64,000 nucleotides of DNA from Bradyrhizobium sp. MOS002 (GTDB lineage: Bacteria > Pseudomonadota > Alphaproteobacteria > Rhizobiales > Xanthobacteraceae), in assembly GCF_003020115.1 (NCBI RefSeq), contig NZ_PYFX01000008.1:1-64000 (forward strand). Direction: 5' to 3'. Below, in pieces: positions 7,700-15,169 of the stretch (its first letter is position 1; each line of letters starts with the position of its first letter). Under the pieces are notes generated by a model, which was given only the letters and a program-made list of their open reading frames with translations, did no database searches and had not been told where the DNA came from. The position numbers and the translations under genes were made by a program.

Positions 7700-7740
7700 T
7701 TTTAAACTCCAGCAAGGTTCGTCGCAGTGCTCAGTCTGGT

Positions 7741-7768
7741 TTCGCCTTCAGCCCGATCTCGACCAAGC
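7741..7768 (-). repeat. Repeat copy C of short coda sequence
   Basis: Contains GTCGAGATCGGGCTGAAGGC exactly as in copy A. Here it closes a 17-codon frame beginning at an ATG and encoding KRLVEIGLKAKPD-stop, 42 bp upstream of gene 7427-7699. Confidence 0.7.
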
Positions 7769-7784
7769 GTTTGATGCCAATCAT

Positions 7785-8054
7785 TTAGTGCAACGATTCT
7801 GAAGGACGATCATGACCGAAGCTATGGATGCCTTCCGTCTCAAGCGTTCGGTAAAATTCGTCGCGAGCGTCTTCATCGGTTGCAAACAAGTCTTCCCACA
7901 CCGTCGAACCGCCTTCGCTATCAACAACCTCAAGCGACCAGCCTTCAGTACCGCCCTTCAGTCGATAGATTTGGAGCGTTACCGTGGTTCCGTCGCGGCG
8001 GACCTCTTCGCAGAACTGGGAATACTCAATCTCGGGGTCATCATCGATGTTCAT
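7785..8054 (-). CDS. Small acidic conserved-type protein, 89 aa
   Basis: An acidic, soluble protein with a compact look: EYSQFCEEV, VTLQIYRL, EGWSLEVVD, STVWEDLFATDEDARDEFYR. It belongs to a recurrent hypothetical family of Bradyrhizobium in my memory, of unknown function. The ATG at 8054 follows the sequence GGGTAGAACTCC on the minus strand. Member of the short-gene array. Confidence 0.7.
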   Translation of the reverse strand: MNIDDDPEIEYSQFCEEVRRDGTTVTLQIYRLKGGTEGWSLEVVDSEGGSTVWEDLFATDEDARDEFYRTLETEGIHSFGHDRPSESLH

Positions 8055-8142
8055 GGAGTTCTACCCTCGCTTCGCCCAGCCCCAACTCCACTTCCGGCGA
8101 ATGGCTTCGGAGCGAATGGCTTGTCGGTTGTTTCCCCCGCGC

Positions 8143-8370
8143 TCAGCGCTTCGTGGGAATAATCGCCCTCAATGCTGCGTCGCCCGCAGGGGTAATGCAA
8201 TAGGTGCTGCCGTCAGGTTGCTTCTCGATCCAGCCCTTCCTCAACATTCCGGCAATAATCTGCTTACCTGCTGGATACAAATGTTCTGCCCGAAGACCCT
8301 TGGTCAGGCTCATCTTTTGTAAGGAGGCGCGCTCTATGGCATGCGGAATGTGACTAGGCCGCGCCGGCAT
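8143..8370 (-). CDS. Small winged-helix-like protein, 75 aa
   Basis: The C-terminal half (LYPAGKQIIAGMLRKGWIEK, then CITPAGDAALRAIIP) has the alternating pattern of a winged-helix domain of the type found in MarR/PadR-like proteins, but it lacks a full DNA-binding fold. Start at 8370 or the internal Met20 (8313) are both possible. The copy of the coda repeat just upstream supplies a GAAGGAG ribosome binding site. Member of the short-gene array. Confidence 0.6.
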   Translation of the reverse strand: MPARPSHIPHAIERASLQKMSLTKGLRAEHLYPAGKQIIAGMLRKGWIEKQPDGSTYCITPAGDAALRAIIPTKR

Positions 8371-8372
8371 TC

Positions 8373-8405
8373 ATGTCTCCTTCGCCTTCAGCCGATCTCG
8401 ACAAG
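8373..8405 (-). repeat. Repeat copy D of short coda sequence
   Basis: As copies A and C but with one G missing (GTCGAGATCGG-CTGAAGG), which puts a TGA after LVEIG. The upstream frame reads ELRYRRLVEIG. It ends in GAAGGAGACATGA, immediately before gene 8143-8370. Confidence 0.7.
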
Positions 8406-8428
8406 CCGACGGTAGCGCAATTCTGTGT

Positions 8429-8635
8429 TCAGTGTGATGCCTCAGCGCGGGCGCGAATGATTTCTGAGAGGAGTAGCTTAGCCGTCATTTCGGGCAAGGA
8501 GCCCCCAACATGGGTTGCTTTGCTTCCGAATGCCGATTGCACGTACACGACGGAGTTCTGGACGAAATACGTCCCATAGTGTGCAACACCGTCGATTGCG
8601 ACCGTGAGGGTTTTAAGCACGGCAGGCCGGTCCAT
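8429..8635 (-). CDS. Small hypothetical protein, 68 aa
   Basis: A short soluble protein (VLKTLTVAIDGVAHYGTYFV, SAFGSKATHVGG, then a helix LLLSEIIRARAEA). It has no signal peptide. Its upstream region lacks the coda repeat seen before the neighbouring genes. The sequence looks constrained rather than random, but I do not recognise it. Member of the minus-strand short-gene array. Confidence 0.55.
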   Translation of the reverse strand: MDRPAVLKTLTVAIDGVAHYGTYFVQNSVVYVQSAFGSKATHVGGSLPEMTAKLLLSEIIRARAEASH

Positions 8636-8731
8636 TTGCAGCCTCGTTTCTATAAAAGCTGAAAATTAGTGCGATAGAGTGCATGATTCGCGGGGGCCTA
8701 GAAAGCTCAACCGGTGCTGCCCGTGTCCATC

Positions 8732-9010
8732 CTAGAGCCGTAAACCGCCATCGTGGCGGCGCAAGCGCATGCGATACGATCCTGTCCGGACTTTGGCCCT
8801 GGGGCCGTCGTTATGTTCGGCGGATGGAGGTGTACGGTCATTCCTTGCCAAGTCGGTATCTGGGGGGCGCGGTACACGCGGCATTGGCGCAGGATTTTTC
8901 GTAGCTTGCTTGTTCCGGCTAAAGACAAGACCAAGGAAACCTGACACCACGAAAATAGCCCCGACGATCATCAGCCAATGCGGCAATTGGACCGACGAAA
9001 GCCCGTCCAT
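8732..9010 (-). CDS. Small N-terminal membrane-anchored protein, 92 aa
   Basis: Residues 11-31 (PHWLMIVGAIFVVSGFLGLV) are a transmembrane segment, followed by a Pro/Arg-rich tail likely in the cytoplasm or periplasm. The start codon directly follows the stop of the upstream gene (TAG then ATG), so the two genes are coupled. The C-terminal third is rich in Arg and may be frame-shifted relative to relatives, because an alternative frame overlaps there. Function unknown. Confidence 0.55.
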   Translation of the reverse strand: MDGLSSVQLPHWLMIVGAIFVVSGFLGLVFSRNKQATKNPAPMPRVPRPPDTDLARNDRTPPSAEHNDGPRAKVRTGSYRMRLRRHDGGLRL

Positions 9011-9265
9011 CTATTTCCCCGTCGCCTTCGTGGCTGACGATGACGCTGTTGCAGGACTCAGCCGTTCGCTAAGCTGCGCGCGCAACCATTTGACAGACCC
9101 GGGGCCTAGATTTGGGATGCTAGCGAAGGTTTTATCGGTGGTTTGTCGGAGATCGCCTATCGTTTTCAGTCCGGCAAATTTTGCTGCATTTCGGATTCGA
9201 GTGGGCAAGCGCACCATCTCAACTAGAGTGTCGTCCGGCAGGTCAGATCCGAGGTCAAACATCAT
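9011..9265 (-). CDS. Small helix-hairpin-helix-like protein
   Basis: 84 aa from the double-Met start at 9265; the frame is open to 9292. The core (TLVEMVRLPTRIRNAAKFAG, then LKTIGDLRQ and IPNLGPGSVKWLRAQL) matches the pattern of the RNA polymerase alpha C-terminal / helix-hairpin-helix fold (SxRxxNxLxxxxIxTIxDLxxxxxxxLxxxxxLG). It is probably a nucleic-acid- or protein-binding module. It ends in SATKATGK, which resembles the coda repeats, and couples to the next gene. It is first in the short-gene array. Confidence 0.65.
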   Translation of the reverse strand: MMFDLGSDLPDDTLVEMVRLPTRIRNAAKFAGLKTIGDLRQTTDKTFASIPNLGPGSVKWLRAQLSERLSPATASSSATKATGK

Positions 9266-9613
9266 TTCTCTTCGGCTTCGTCTGATCGACACGAGCGTGT
9301 CGCCCCCTCTGTTTCAGGACGATTTCGCCGAGGATGCAAAATGGCTTCGTGCGGGTGGTGAAGGGGGGCGGTTCACGCTGCCGGATTTAACTATAGGTTA
9401 ACCATCCGTCGACAGAATGAGCGTGTCCTTTCTGGGACTCGCAATCGAAAGAGGCCGTCGCTGTCCCTGTCCACTCGCAGCGGCCGCTTTTTCATGCCCA
9501 TGAGTAGCTGGGCTGACAAGCTTTCACGCCGGCGGGTTTCTCACCGTGCCCCTTCGGGCAGCGTCCGACTCACGTATGTTCGGTTCGCTGTACTTTCGAT
9601 GGTGGGGGCGCCT

Positions 9614-9868
9614 ATGGGCGACACCTTGGATCGAGATGTGCATGCGTTGAAGCAATTTCCTGATAAGGCGTGGCACTATCTGGCGTCACCGTTATTGTCG
9701 CGATTTCAGCGGCAAAAAATGCGAAATCAGATGAGGCTGACGGAGGAAACTCTGCGCATCGTTCTCAAGAAGGTTGCTGCCCGCGATCGCGCGCTAGTTC
9801 AAATCTTCAACGTGCGTCACAAACTCCGTTCGCCACCAACTCTGCGACTGCTGAGTTTCGACGGATAG
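9614..9868 (+). CDS. Possible small hypothetical protein, 84 aa
   Basis: From the ATG at 9614, preceded by GTGGGGG, the frame encodes a basic soluble protein with a helical centre (FQRQKMRNQMRLTEETLRIV). The frame is open from 9494, but the upstream part reads poorly. It is the only plausible gene between 9300 and 10020. Evidence is limited to composition and a possible ribosome binding site. Confidence 0.35.
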   Translation: MGDTLDRDVHALKQFPDKAWHYLASPLLSRFQRQKMRNQMRLTEETLRIVLKKVAARDRALVQIFNVRHKLRSPPTLRLLSFDG

Positions 9869-10030
9869 GCAAACGCTGGTCGGCCCGCTCTGCTTGCGGG
9901 CCTACCGTCGGGTCAGGTCAATCCTCAGAATTTGAAAATCATTTGAGAACGGCAATTTACCTCACTGAAAATCGGTGAAAACCTAGGCTAGCGCCGTTCT
10001 CACCGACTAATACAGTAGGTAGGAGTGGCT

Positions 10031-10186
10031 TTGCTTAAGCGCTTTGTCGCAGACGAAAATGGTGCAAGTGCGATTGAATACGGCCTGATTGCAGCCGGCA
10101 TTGCACTTGCCATCATCACCGTTGTTAACAACCTCGGTAGTACGATGAACGACAAGTTCGGGTCGATCAGCAGCTCATTGAAATAA
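10031..10186 (+). CDS. flp: Flp/Fap-type pilin subunit
   Basis: A 51-aa type IVb pilin of the Flp family. It has a short basic leader (LLKRFVADENG) followed by the hallmark SAIEYGLIAAGIALAIITVV, in which Glu and Tyr at the E-Y position are conserved, then a polar tail. Such subunits form the Tad adhesive pilus after processing by a CpaA-type prepilin peptidase. No ATG is available: TTG at 10031 is best spaced from AGGAG, with GTG at 10025 as the alternative. No tad/cpa genes lie in the window, so it is an orphan here. A terminator follows at 10305. Confidence 0.9.
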   Translation: MLKRFVADENGASAIEYGLIAAGIALAIITVVNNLGSTMNDKFGSISSSLK

Positions 10187-10304
10187 CCGACGGCTGTCCG
10201 AAACGAGGCGCCCGCGACGCTGGCTCTACTCCCAGGGATCAACCGCTCACAGCAGTCGCGCGTCCTTTTGAAATGCTGCACGTGTCGCTGCGCTGGCCAA
10301 TTTG

Positions 10305-10332
10305 GCCCGCCGGTTCACCCGGGCGGGCTTTT
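10305..10332 (+). terminator. Terminator downstream of the Flp pilin
   Basis: GCCCGCC and GGCGGGC arms (10305-10311, 10322-10328) with a 10-base loop, followed by TTTT. It lies 119 bp after the pilin stop and just before the convergent gene 10358-10552. Confidence 0.6.
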
Positions 10333-10357
10333 CTAGCCCAGGCAGCCGTGGCAGTGG

Positions 10358-10552
10358 CTATTCCTTCGACCGCGCAGCCTTCTTGGCGATCTCGGTGTGC
10401 CGTGCCGGCGCCCGTGAGGTCGTGTGGGCCCGTTCTTCCTTTACCAGATAAGTGTTATCAACTGGACTCGGTTGCTGCCCCGTCACACCGTCTATGATCG
10501 ACTTGGCTAGCTCGTTCGGATCTGGGGGACCTTTGGGGGGATGGTCTGTCAT
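10358..10552 (-). CDS. Small conserved-type rhizobial protein, 64 aa
   Basis: DPNELAKSIIDGVTGQ at residues 11-26 is the hallmark start of a group of small basic rhizobial proteins (RxxNxLAKxIxDxATG). The C-terminal half is basic and Ala-rich (TEIAKKAARSKE), as in that group. It has no signal peptide. It is convergent with the Flp pilin gene. It may bind nucleic acid by virtue of its basic tail, but this is inference. Confidence 0.7.
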   Translation of the reverse strand: MTDHPPKGPPDPNELAKSIIDGVTGQQPSPVDNTYLVKEERAHTTSRAPARHTEIAKKAARSKE

Positions 10553-10582
10553 TGGAGTAGCCCCGAAGCCTTAGAGTCAGGC

Positions 10583-10681
10583 TTAGCTAAACGCGATAGC
10601 GAGCAAGCCTGAGCACAACACCACAAGGCCGGTCGCGATTAGCGCGAGAAATCCATCGGACACGAAGTCATGAGTACGCAT
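10583..10681 (-). CDS. 32-residue membrane peptide
   Basis: ATG at 10681 is preceded by GGGAGG six bases upstream on the minus strand. The 32 codons encode a polar N-terminus (MRTHDFVSDG) and one hydrophobic helix (FLALIATGLVVLCSGLLAIA). The pairing of a strong ribosome binding site with a complete membrane-spanning peptide argues that it is real, although it is very short. Function unknown. It may share a transcript with gene 10358-10552 downstream. Confidence 0.55.
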   Translation of the reverse strand: MRTHDFVSDGFLALIATGLVVLCSGLLAIAFS

Positions 10682-10722
10682 GATACACCTCCCGTCGTTC
10701 AAGGGAGGCTGGTCCGAATTTG

Positions 10723-11010
10723 TTAAGAATTTCGGAATCGGCTTTTTGCCAGCGAGTCACGCGGGTTGTCGCCGTGAAGCTCCAACATGTCGAAGGCGAA
10801 CAGCACCACCGCATCGCTGCGCCGGCGCCTGCTGCGCAGGGCATCGAAGTCCGGCGTCCCGTCTTCGCGCTTAACCACCGCCTCGCCGTCGATCAGGAAC
10901 GATGCGGTCTTGAGGCGGCGTGCAGCGTCAACGATGATCGGTCGGCCCAGTCGTGACCGTTGCGCGTGAAGCAACGAATATGCTGACCATCGCGGAAGCG
11001 ATCACCTTGC
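10723..11010 (-). pseudogene. Remnant of ATP-dependent DNA ligase gene (LigD/LigC type)
   Basis: Two adjoining pieces in different frames match the adenylation domain of bacterial ATP-dependent ligases of the non-homologous end-joining type. The first, CFTRNGHDWADR, lies near 10930-10990. The second, IIVDAARRLKTASFLIDGEA then FDALRSRRR and VLFAFDMLELHGD, contains the DGE of nucleotidyltransferase motif III. The catalytic KxDG motif upstream and the remainder downstream are absent, and a small deletion separates the pieces. It is non-functional. Confidence 0.75.
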
Positions 11011-11059
11011 GGGTGGGTCCGCCTTGCGCTTCGAGCTTGTCAACGTAGCTCGGGTGCAA

Positions 11060-11345
11060 ACGAGGTGCTGCGCCAGCACCGACGCCCTGGCCTCGCAGGG
11101 CATGCACAGCCACTGCGTTCCTTGCATCCTGAGATCGCGCCGGCGGCACTACGAGAAAGATCAAGCGTAACCCCGCGCGTGAATGGGCCGCGGTTATTAA
11201 TCACCACGGTAACAGATTTCCCGTTCTGAGGGTTCGTCGCGATCCGAAAGGCAGCGTACGGTGCGCAGCTGTGTGCCCACCGGAATCGAAGGTCTCGCCA
11301 GTCGCTGTCCGCCCTCCCTAGGCATGGAAGGTCGCGACCACATGC
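11060..11345 (-). pseudogene. Remnant of rlpA (DPBB-domain lytic transglycosylase)
   Basis: Fragments in three frames follow the order of RlpA: GGQR, then TGETFDSGGHTAAHRTLPFG, then NPQNGKSVTVVINNRGPFTR, GVTLDLSRSAAGAI and GMQGTQWLCM. Together they cover most of the double-psi beta-barrel domain that cleaves or binds naked glycan strands at septa. At least two frameshifts break it. It lies beside the ligase remnant on the same strand. Confidence 0.75.
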
Positions 11346-11714
11346 TGCCCCGCGCAAGTTCCGAGCGGTTTGGGATGCGCGAAGAACCAGGCGAAGCCCC
11401 GCTATGAGCCTGCGTGGACGACCTGGTTAGCCACGCTAGAGCCAATCAAAAGATGAAAAAAGGTGGACGCATTTCCCCTTCCGCCTGCGCCCCTACACTA
11501 TACGGCACCAACGGTCATGTCACGGCTGGCTCAGCACACCGTGCAGAACGACGGCCCAATTGAACACAGTGCACTGACGCTACGCCGTGGATGGCAGCTC
11601 AAAATTGGACCTTTGCGGCGAACAAAATCATTGAACGCGAACGAGTTACTCGCGATGGTAGCTGCGCGCAACTTCTGCGGGGCGACGAAAGCTATTGGGT
11701 AAGGGGCGGTGCCA

Positions 11715-12161
11715 ATGTTTGGCTGGTTCAAATCCGAGCGGCGTGAGTGCCGGAAGAAAGTTAAACAAGATCGTAAACATCTAGAAGAAAAGACGCGGCG
11801 CTTCTTGAAAAGCTACTTAGATGCCGATCAAACACGAAAGCCTCAATTCTATCGCGCCGTTGAGGACATCAGCAAGAAATGTCAGCCAGCCGAATTGATA
11901 GGCCAGCCTGAAAAGGACGACCGACGGTTTGCTGAAGCCACGTCTCAGGCAGCTTTGCAGATGGTCTTGGACCGCGTTGGGCGATTCAGCACTGACGACA
12001 AGGTTGATGACTTCGTCACAGATGCCTGCGCAACGGTGGCCATGGCTTACCACCATGCGGCTGGCGTCTACGTTGGGGACGAAAAAATGAAGAAACTAGG
12101 AACTGCTGCTGTTCACCTCTTAACGATGGCAACGTTATACATCCCCGCCGAGAAGGAATAG
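11715..12161 (+). CDS. Hypothetical helical protein, 148 aa
   Basis: A soluble, mostly helical protein. A charged N-terminus (KSERRECRKKVKQDRKHLEE) leads to a longer helical domain (ATSQAALQMVLDRVGRFSTD, ATVAMAYHHAAGVYVGDEKM). The ATG at 11715 is placed after AAGGGG; a GTG at 11709 in the same frame is an alternative. It has no signal peptide. Base composition is slightly lower in GC than in core genes. I do not recognise a family. Confidence 0.6.
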   Translation: MFGWFKSERRECRKKVKQDRKHLEEKTRRFLKSYLDADQTRKPQFYRAVEDISKKCQPAELIGQPEKDDRRFAEATSQAALQMVLDRVGRFSTDDKVDDFVTDACATVAMAYHHAAGVYVGDEKMKKLGTAAVHLLTMATLYIPAEKE

Positions 12162-12676
12162 CGGTGCCATCCCTGCGGTTGCCGACAGCAATCCGGCCGT
12201 CCGTTTGATGGAACGGCGTTGATGGCTCTGTCCGGCGCTGCTGTCAGAAACGGTACGGCCCCAGTCGGAGAAGGACGGAGCCGTGGACTGAATTGTCCGC
12301 ACACGAGTTTCCATTCTTATCGACGGCGCCGCGCCCGCTGTTTTGTCAATCCATGATACAACTCTGCAAAGCAACGGCGATGTACAAGGGTCCATTACGC
12401 GTCAGGAGTTGTCTACCAAGTCTACCAAGGGTCTCGCCGCAAATTTGCGAGTAGCCGAAATGTGGATCGGTGAAAAAGATCGCGGTAACGCCAGCGGAGA
12501 TCTCGGACGTCGGAACCACTTGGCACGTCGACATCTTAGATTAGATAGCGGCGACGTAGACGTCGAGGTGGTCGCGGCGGATACAGGAGAATGTTAGCTC
12601 GTTGTCCGAAGTGATCGACTATGCGAGTTTGAGCACTAGCTTTTGTCAACTTATCCGCCCTTCCGTGGGGCAGAGC
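12162..12676. other. 515-bp stretch without a supported gene
   Basis: Open frames here (12343-12597 plus, 12346-12534 minus) overlap each other, have no convincing ribosome binding site, and have odd composition. Part of this stretch must carry the promoter of the gene at 12677. Confidence 0.4.
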
Positions 12677-14200
12677 ATGCCAAATAGTCCAAAAAGGCCG
12701 TGCATGGTTATCTTGAGGGGGCCGCTGCTTGCGTCAGCCATCGCCGTGGCGATCGTGCTGGGTGTTGTCGGGCCCACCTCGGCGCAGTTCTTCAACTTCG
12801 GTGGACAGCAGCGGCCGCTGCCACAGCGCGGTGCCGGTGGGTTCGGTGGACGCTGGTTTGGCAATGACGTGTTTGCGCCGTACCAACAGCGCGCGCCCCA
12901 GCCTCGTTGGGAGAGGCGGCAAACACCATCGCAAGTGCGCGAGGATTTTTCAAAGGCTCCGCCGCCCGAGAAACGTGACACGATCCCAGAGCGCTACATT
13001 CTGGTGATCGGTGACGCCATGGCGGACTGGCTAGCCTATGGTCTTGAAGATGCCTATGCCGAACAACCCAACATCGGCGTGATCCGAAGACATAGGACCG
13101 TCTCCGGCCTAATCAAATATCAACCGAAGGGGGACCCGACCGACTGGGCCGCCGCGGCCAAAGGCATTGTCGCCACCGAAAAAGCAGACGCCATTGTCGT
13201 CATGCTCGGTCTCGATGACCGTGTCGCAATCCGCGAACCGGCGACCGATAAATCCGACAACAAATCGTCGGACAAGAAGAGCGAGAAGGATGCTAAGGCC
13301 AAACCCGATGGCAAGCCTTCCGATGCAAAATCCGCCGTGAAACCTGATGCAGGCAGAAAGCTCGACGACAGGGCGGTGGATCCCGAATTATCGCCCGATG
13401 CCGCCGACAACAGCGATGCGCCGCCGGTCATCGCGTTGGAGAAAAGCACTCGCTCGCCCAACGGGCTCTATGAATTTCGTGAGGAACGCTGGGTTGAGCT
13501 CTACAAGAAAAAAATCGAAGAGATGATCGGCGTGCTTAAGTCCAAGGGTGTGCCGGTGCTGTGGGTAGGTCTGCCGATGGTATATGGCCCTAAGGCGAGC
13601 CGCGACACATTGTTCCTGGATTCGCTCTATCGCGATGTGGCCGGCAAGACCGGCGTCGCCTATGTCGATGTTTGGGACGGCTTCGTCGACGATGCCGGCC
13701 GTTTCTTGCAAAAGGGTCCGGACTTCGAAGGTCAGGTCCGACAGTTGCGCTCACCCGACGGCGTGTATTTTACCAAGGCCGGCGCGCGCAAGCTCGCACA
13801 TTATGTCGAGCGCGAGGTCACGCGGCTGTTGGCCGCGCGTTCCGCGCCTATTGCGTTGCCGACCGAACCATCGACGCCCGACGCCAATGCGCTGCCAGGT
13901 CAGCCGGCGCGTCCGTTGGCCGGGCCGATCGTCCCCTTGGTGGCCCCTTCTGTCGGCACAGATCAATTGCAAGGCGGTCCAGGGTCGCGGCCGGTGACGA
14001 TCGATGCGCAAGCCGCGCGGGTCTTGGTCAAAGGCGAGCCTTTGTCGGCACCAGCCGGTCGCGCCGACGATTTTGTCTGGCCGCGACGTGAAATTGGATA
14101 CGAAGAGGCCAAGGGCGAGACGCCGGTGGCATCAACTTCGCTCGATGCCAAAACGCGAACGCCGACGGCGTACCTAAACCCGAAAAAGCATCGCCCCTAA
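12677..14200 (+). CDS. Exported SGNH-hydrolase-like protein (DUF459 type)
   Basis: About 507 aa. A signal peptide (PLLASAIAVAIVLGVVGPTSA) is followed by a Gln/Arg-rich linker. The conserved domain starts with YILVIGDAMADWLAYGL (the GDS-like block I, with Ala in place of the usual nucleophile Ser). It continues with IVVMLGLDDR, ERWVELYKKKIEEM and VPVLWVGLPM, and ends in SPDGVYFTKAGARKLAHYVE (block V region). A Lys/Asp-rich insertion lies near residues 185-240, and the C-terminal 120 residues are Pro/Ala-rich. It is probably periplasmic and acts on envelope polysaccharide or is a non-catalytic member. The frame is open to a TTG at 12602; 12677 fits the signal peptide better. Confidence 0.8.
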   Translation: MPNSPKRPCMVILRGPLLASAIAVAIVLGVVGPTSAQFFNFGGQQRPLPQRGAGGFGGRWFGNDVFAPYQQRAPQPRWERRQTPSQVREDFSKAPPPEKRDTIPERYILVIGDAMADWLAYGLEDAYAEQPNIGVIRRHRTVSGLIKYQPKGDPTDWAAAAKGIVATEKADAIVVMLGLDDRVAIREPATDKSDNKSSDKKSEKDAKAKPDGKPSDAKSAVKPDAGRKLDDRAVDPELSPDAADNSDAPPVIALEKSTRSPNGLYEFREERWVELYKKKIEEMIGVLKSKGVPVLWVGLPMVYGPKASRDTLFLDSLYRDVAGKTGVAYVDVWDGFVDDAGRFLQKGPDFEGQVRQLRSPDGVYFTKAGARKLAHYVEREVTRLLAARSAPIALPTEPSTPDANALPGQPARPLAGPIVPLVAPSVGTDQLQGGPGSRPVTIDAQAARVLVKGEPLSAPAGRADDFVWPRREIGYEEAKGETPVASTSLDAKTRTPTAYLNPKKHRP

Positions 14201-14273
14201 ATGGGATTGCCAACCGTTTCTCGACGGTTCCCATGGGACAACCGGGCAAACCGCGCCAGTTTGCCCGGCCGCT

Positions 14274-14450
14274 GCGCACATCATCGGCCCAGCAGTTGCC
14301 ATTGATCTCGATGTGATGGCCGCAGCGACAGTCGCGGCAATAGATCAGGACGTCTCGGACGCTGGAGGCGCGCATCTCGCAGAAGGTGATCTTATGCGGA
14401 TAAGTCGTCACGGTATCCGCCACGATTCTTCGACGCCCAACATTAGTCAC
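14274..14450 (-). pseudogene. Truncated copy of a conserved small Cys-rich protein
   Basis: KITFCEMRASSVRDVLIYCR, then DCRCGHHIEI and WADDVR, matches the first half of a small zinc-ribbon-like family frequent in Bradyrhizobium (the second half normally carries a second CxxC near ACGKRGADVRP). Here the sequence diverges right after WADDVR into unrelated codons running over the end of the convergent SGNH gene. The second metal-binding half is missing. No good start codon is seen. Likely a partial duplicate. Confidence 0.6.
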
Positions 14451-14488
14451 TTCCGGTCGAGGAGCTGATGCAGGTGGTCGGTTCGCTG

Positions 14489-14911
14489 TTACGCCGACCT
14501 GCGCGTTCGTGCGATCCAGCGTCGGATGCCGCGGCGACGCTTGTGATCTTCCAGACGACGTGGCGGCGGCGGCGGGGGGGGTGGTGGGAACTCGCTGGCC
14601 GGTCGGTGCTCAATCAGCTCGTCGCGTGTAAGTTCTTCAGATGCGATCGCAGGCGGCCGCTCCACCGCCAAGAGCAATGCCCGGCCTGCATCTGTGATAC
14701 GCCACTCGCCCGGCTCGCGCGCGATCAGCTTTTGGCCGAAGATGTCGAGGTCTGGTGCCCGCTCAGCCAGACGCTTCATGCGGGCCGTCCACTCTGATCC
14801 GCTGGTGTAGAATAGCGCCAGGTGCTGCTTGACGACGTCAAGACTGGCCCGGCCATCGGGCTGGCCGGCGAGGATCTTGAGTATCGACAGCTGAAAGCTC
14901 ACGCCCGCCAC
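14489..14911 (-). CDS. Hypothetical protein with polyproline run, 140 aa
   Basis: Residues 1-80 read as a winged-helix-like domain: FQLSILKILAGQPDGRASLD, then WTARMKRLAERAPDLDIFGQ and GEWRITDAGRALLL. A linker with a run of nine prolines (residues 109-117) follows, then a basic tail (RRLEDHKRRRGIRRWIARTR). It has no signal peptide. The basic tail and winged-helix pattern suggest nucleic-acid binding, but the family is not identified. Confidence 0.65.
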   Translation of the reverse strand: MAGVSFQLSILKILAGQPDGRASLDVVKQHLALFYTSGSEWTARMKRLAERAPDLDIFGQKLIAREPGEWRITDAGRALLLAVERPPAIASEELTRDELIEHRPASEFPPPPPPPPPRRLEDHKRRRGIRRWIARTRRSA

Positions 14912-15110
14912 CCGTACGCTACTACTGAAATATCAGCTAAAGTAGCGAGCGCATCCAGCGTGTGTCTAGCGACAATTTTTGGCACGAACTAAGCGCGTCT
15001 CGCCGAAGCCGATTTGCTGAGAGGTCATGGGCGGCGCCTAAACTTCTCCACAGGCCTCTATGGCGCTTAATATTTTTCGCACCAAGGCACTAACGCGAAT
15101 CGCGACACAA

Positions 15111-15140
15111 ATGTGAACAATCAGATAAATATGTGAACAA
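15111..15140. promoter_or_regulatory. Two direct repeats ATGTGAACAA spaced by 20 bp
   Basis: ATGTGAACAA occurs at 15111-15120 and again at 15131-15140, exactly 20 bp apart (two helical turns) in an AT-rich part of the 14912-15953 intergenic region. Such spacing suits a dimeric regulator or an accessory replication/partition site. No gene clearly depends on it. Confidence 0.3.
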
Positions 15141-15169
15141 ATTCAATGGGATAATTCCACAAAACACTT

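Noticed and set aside
7048..8405. Reading the repeated codas as integron attC sites
   Set aside because: They lack the paired core sites and inverted arms of attC; the shared part reads as a coding end with a conserved frame, and no integrase is present.
11463..11702. 79-codon plus-strand frame before gene 11715
   Set aside because: N-terminus is Pro/His-rich and unlike a protein start, no ribosome binding site, and an equally long minus-strand frame overlaps.
12343..12597. Two overlapping short frames between 12343 and 12597 on opposite strands
   Set aside because: Neither has a ribosome binding site or recognisable pattern.
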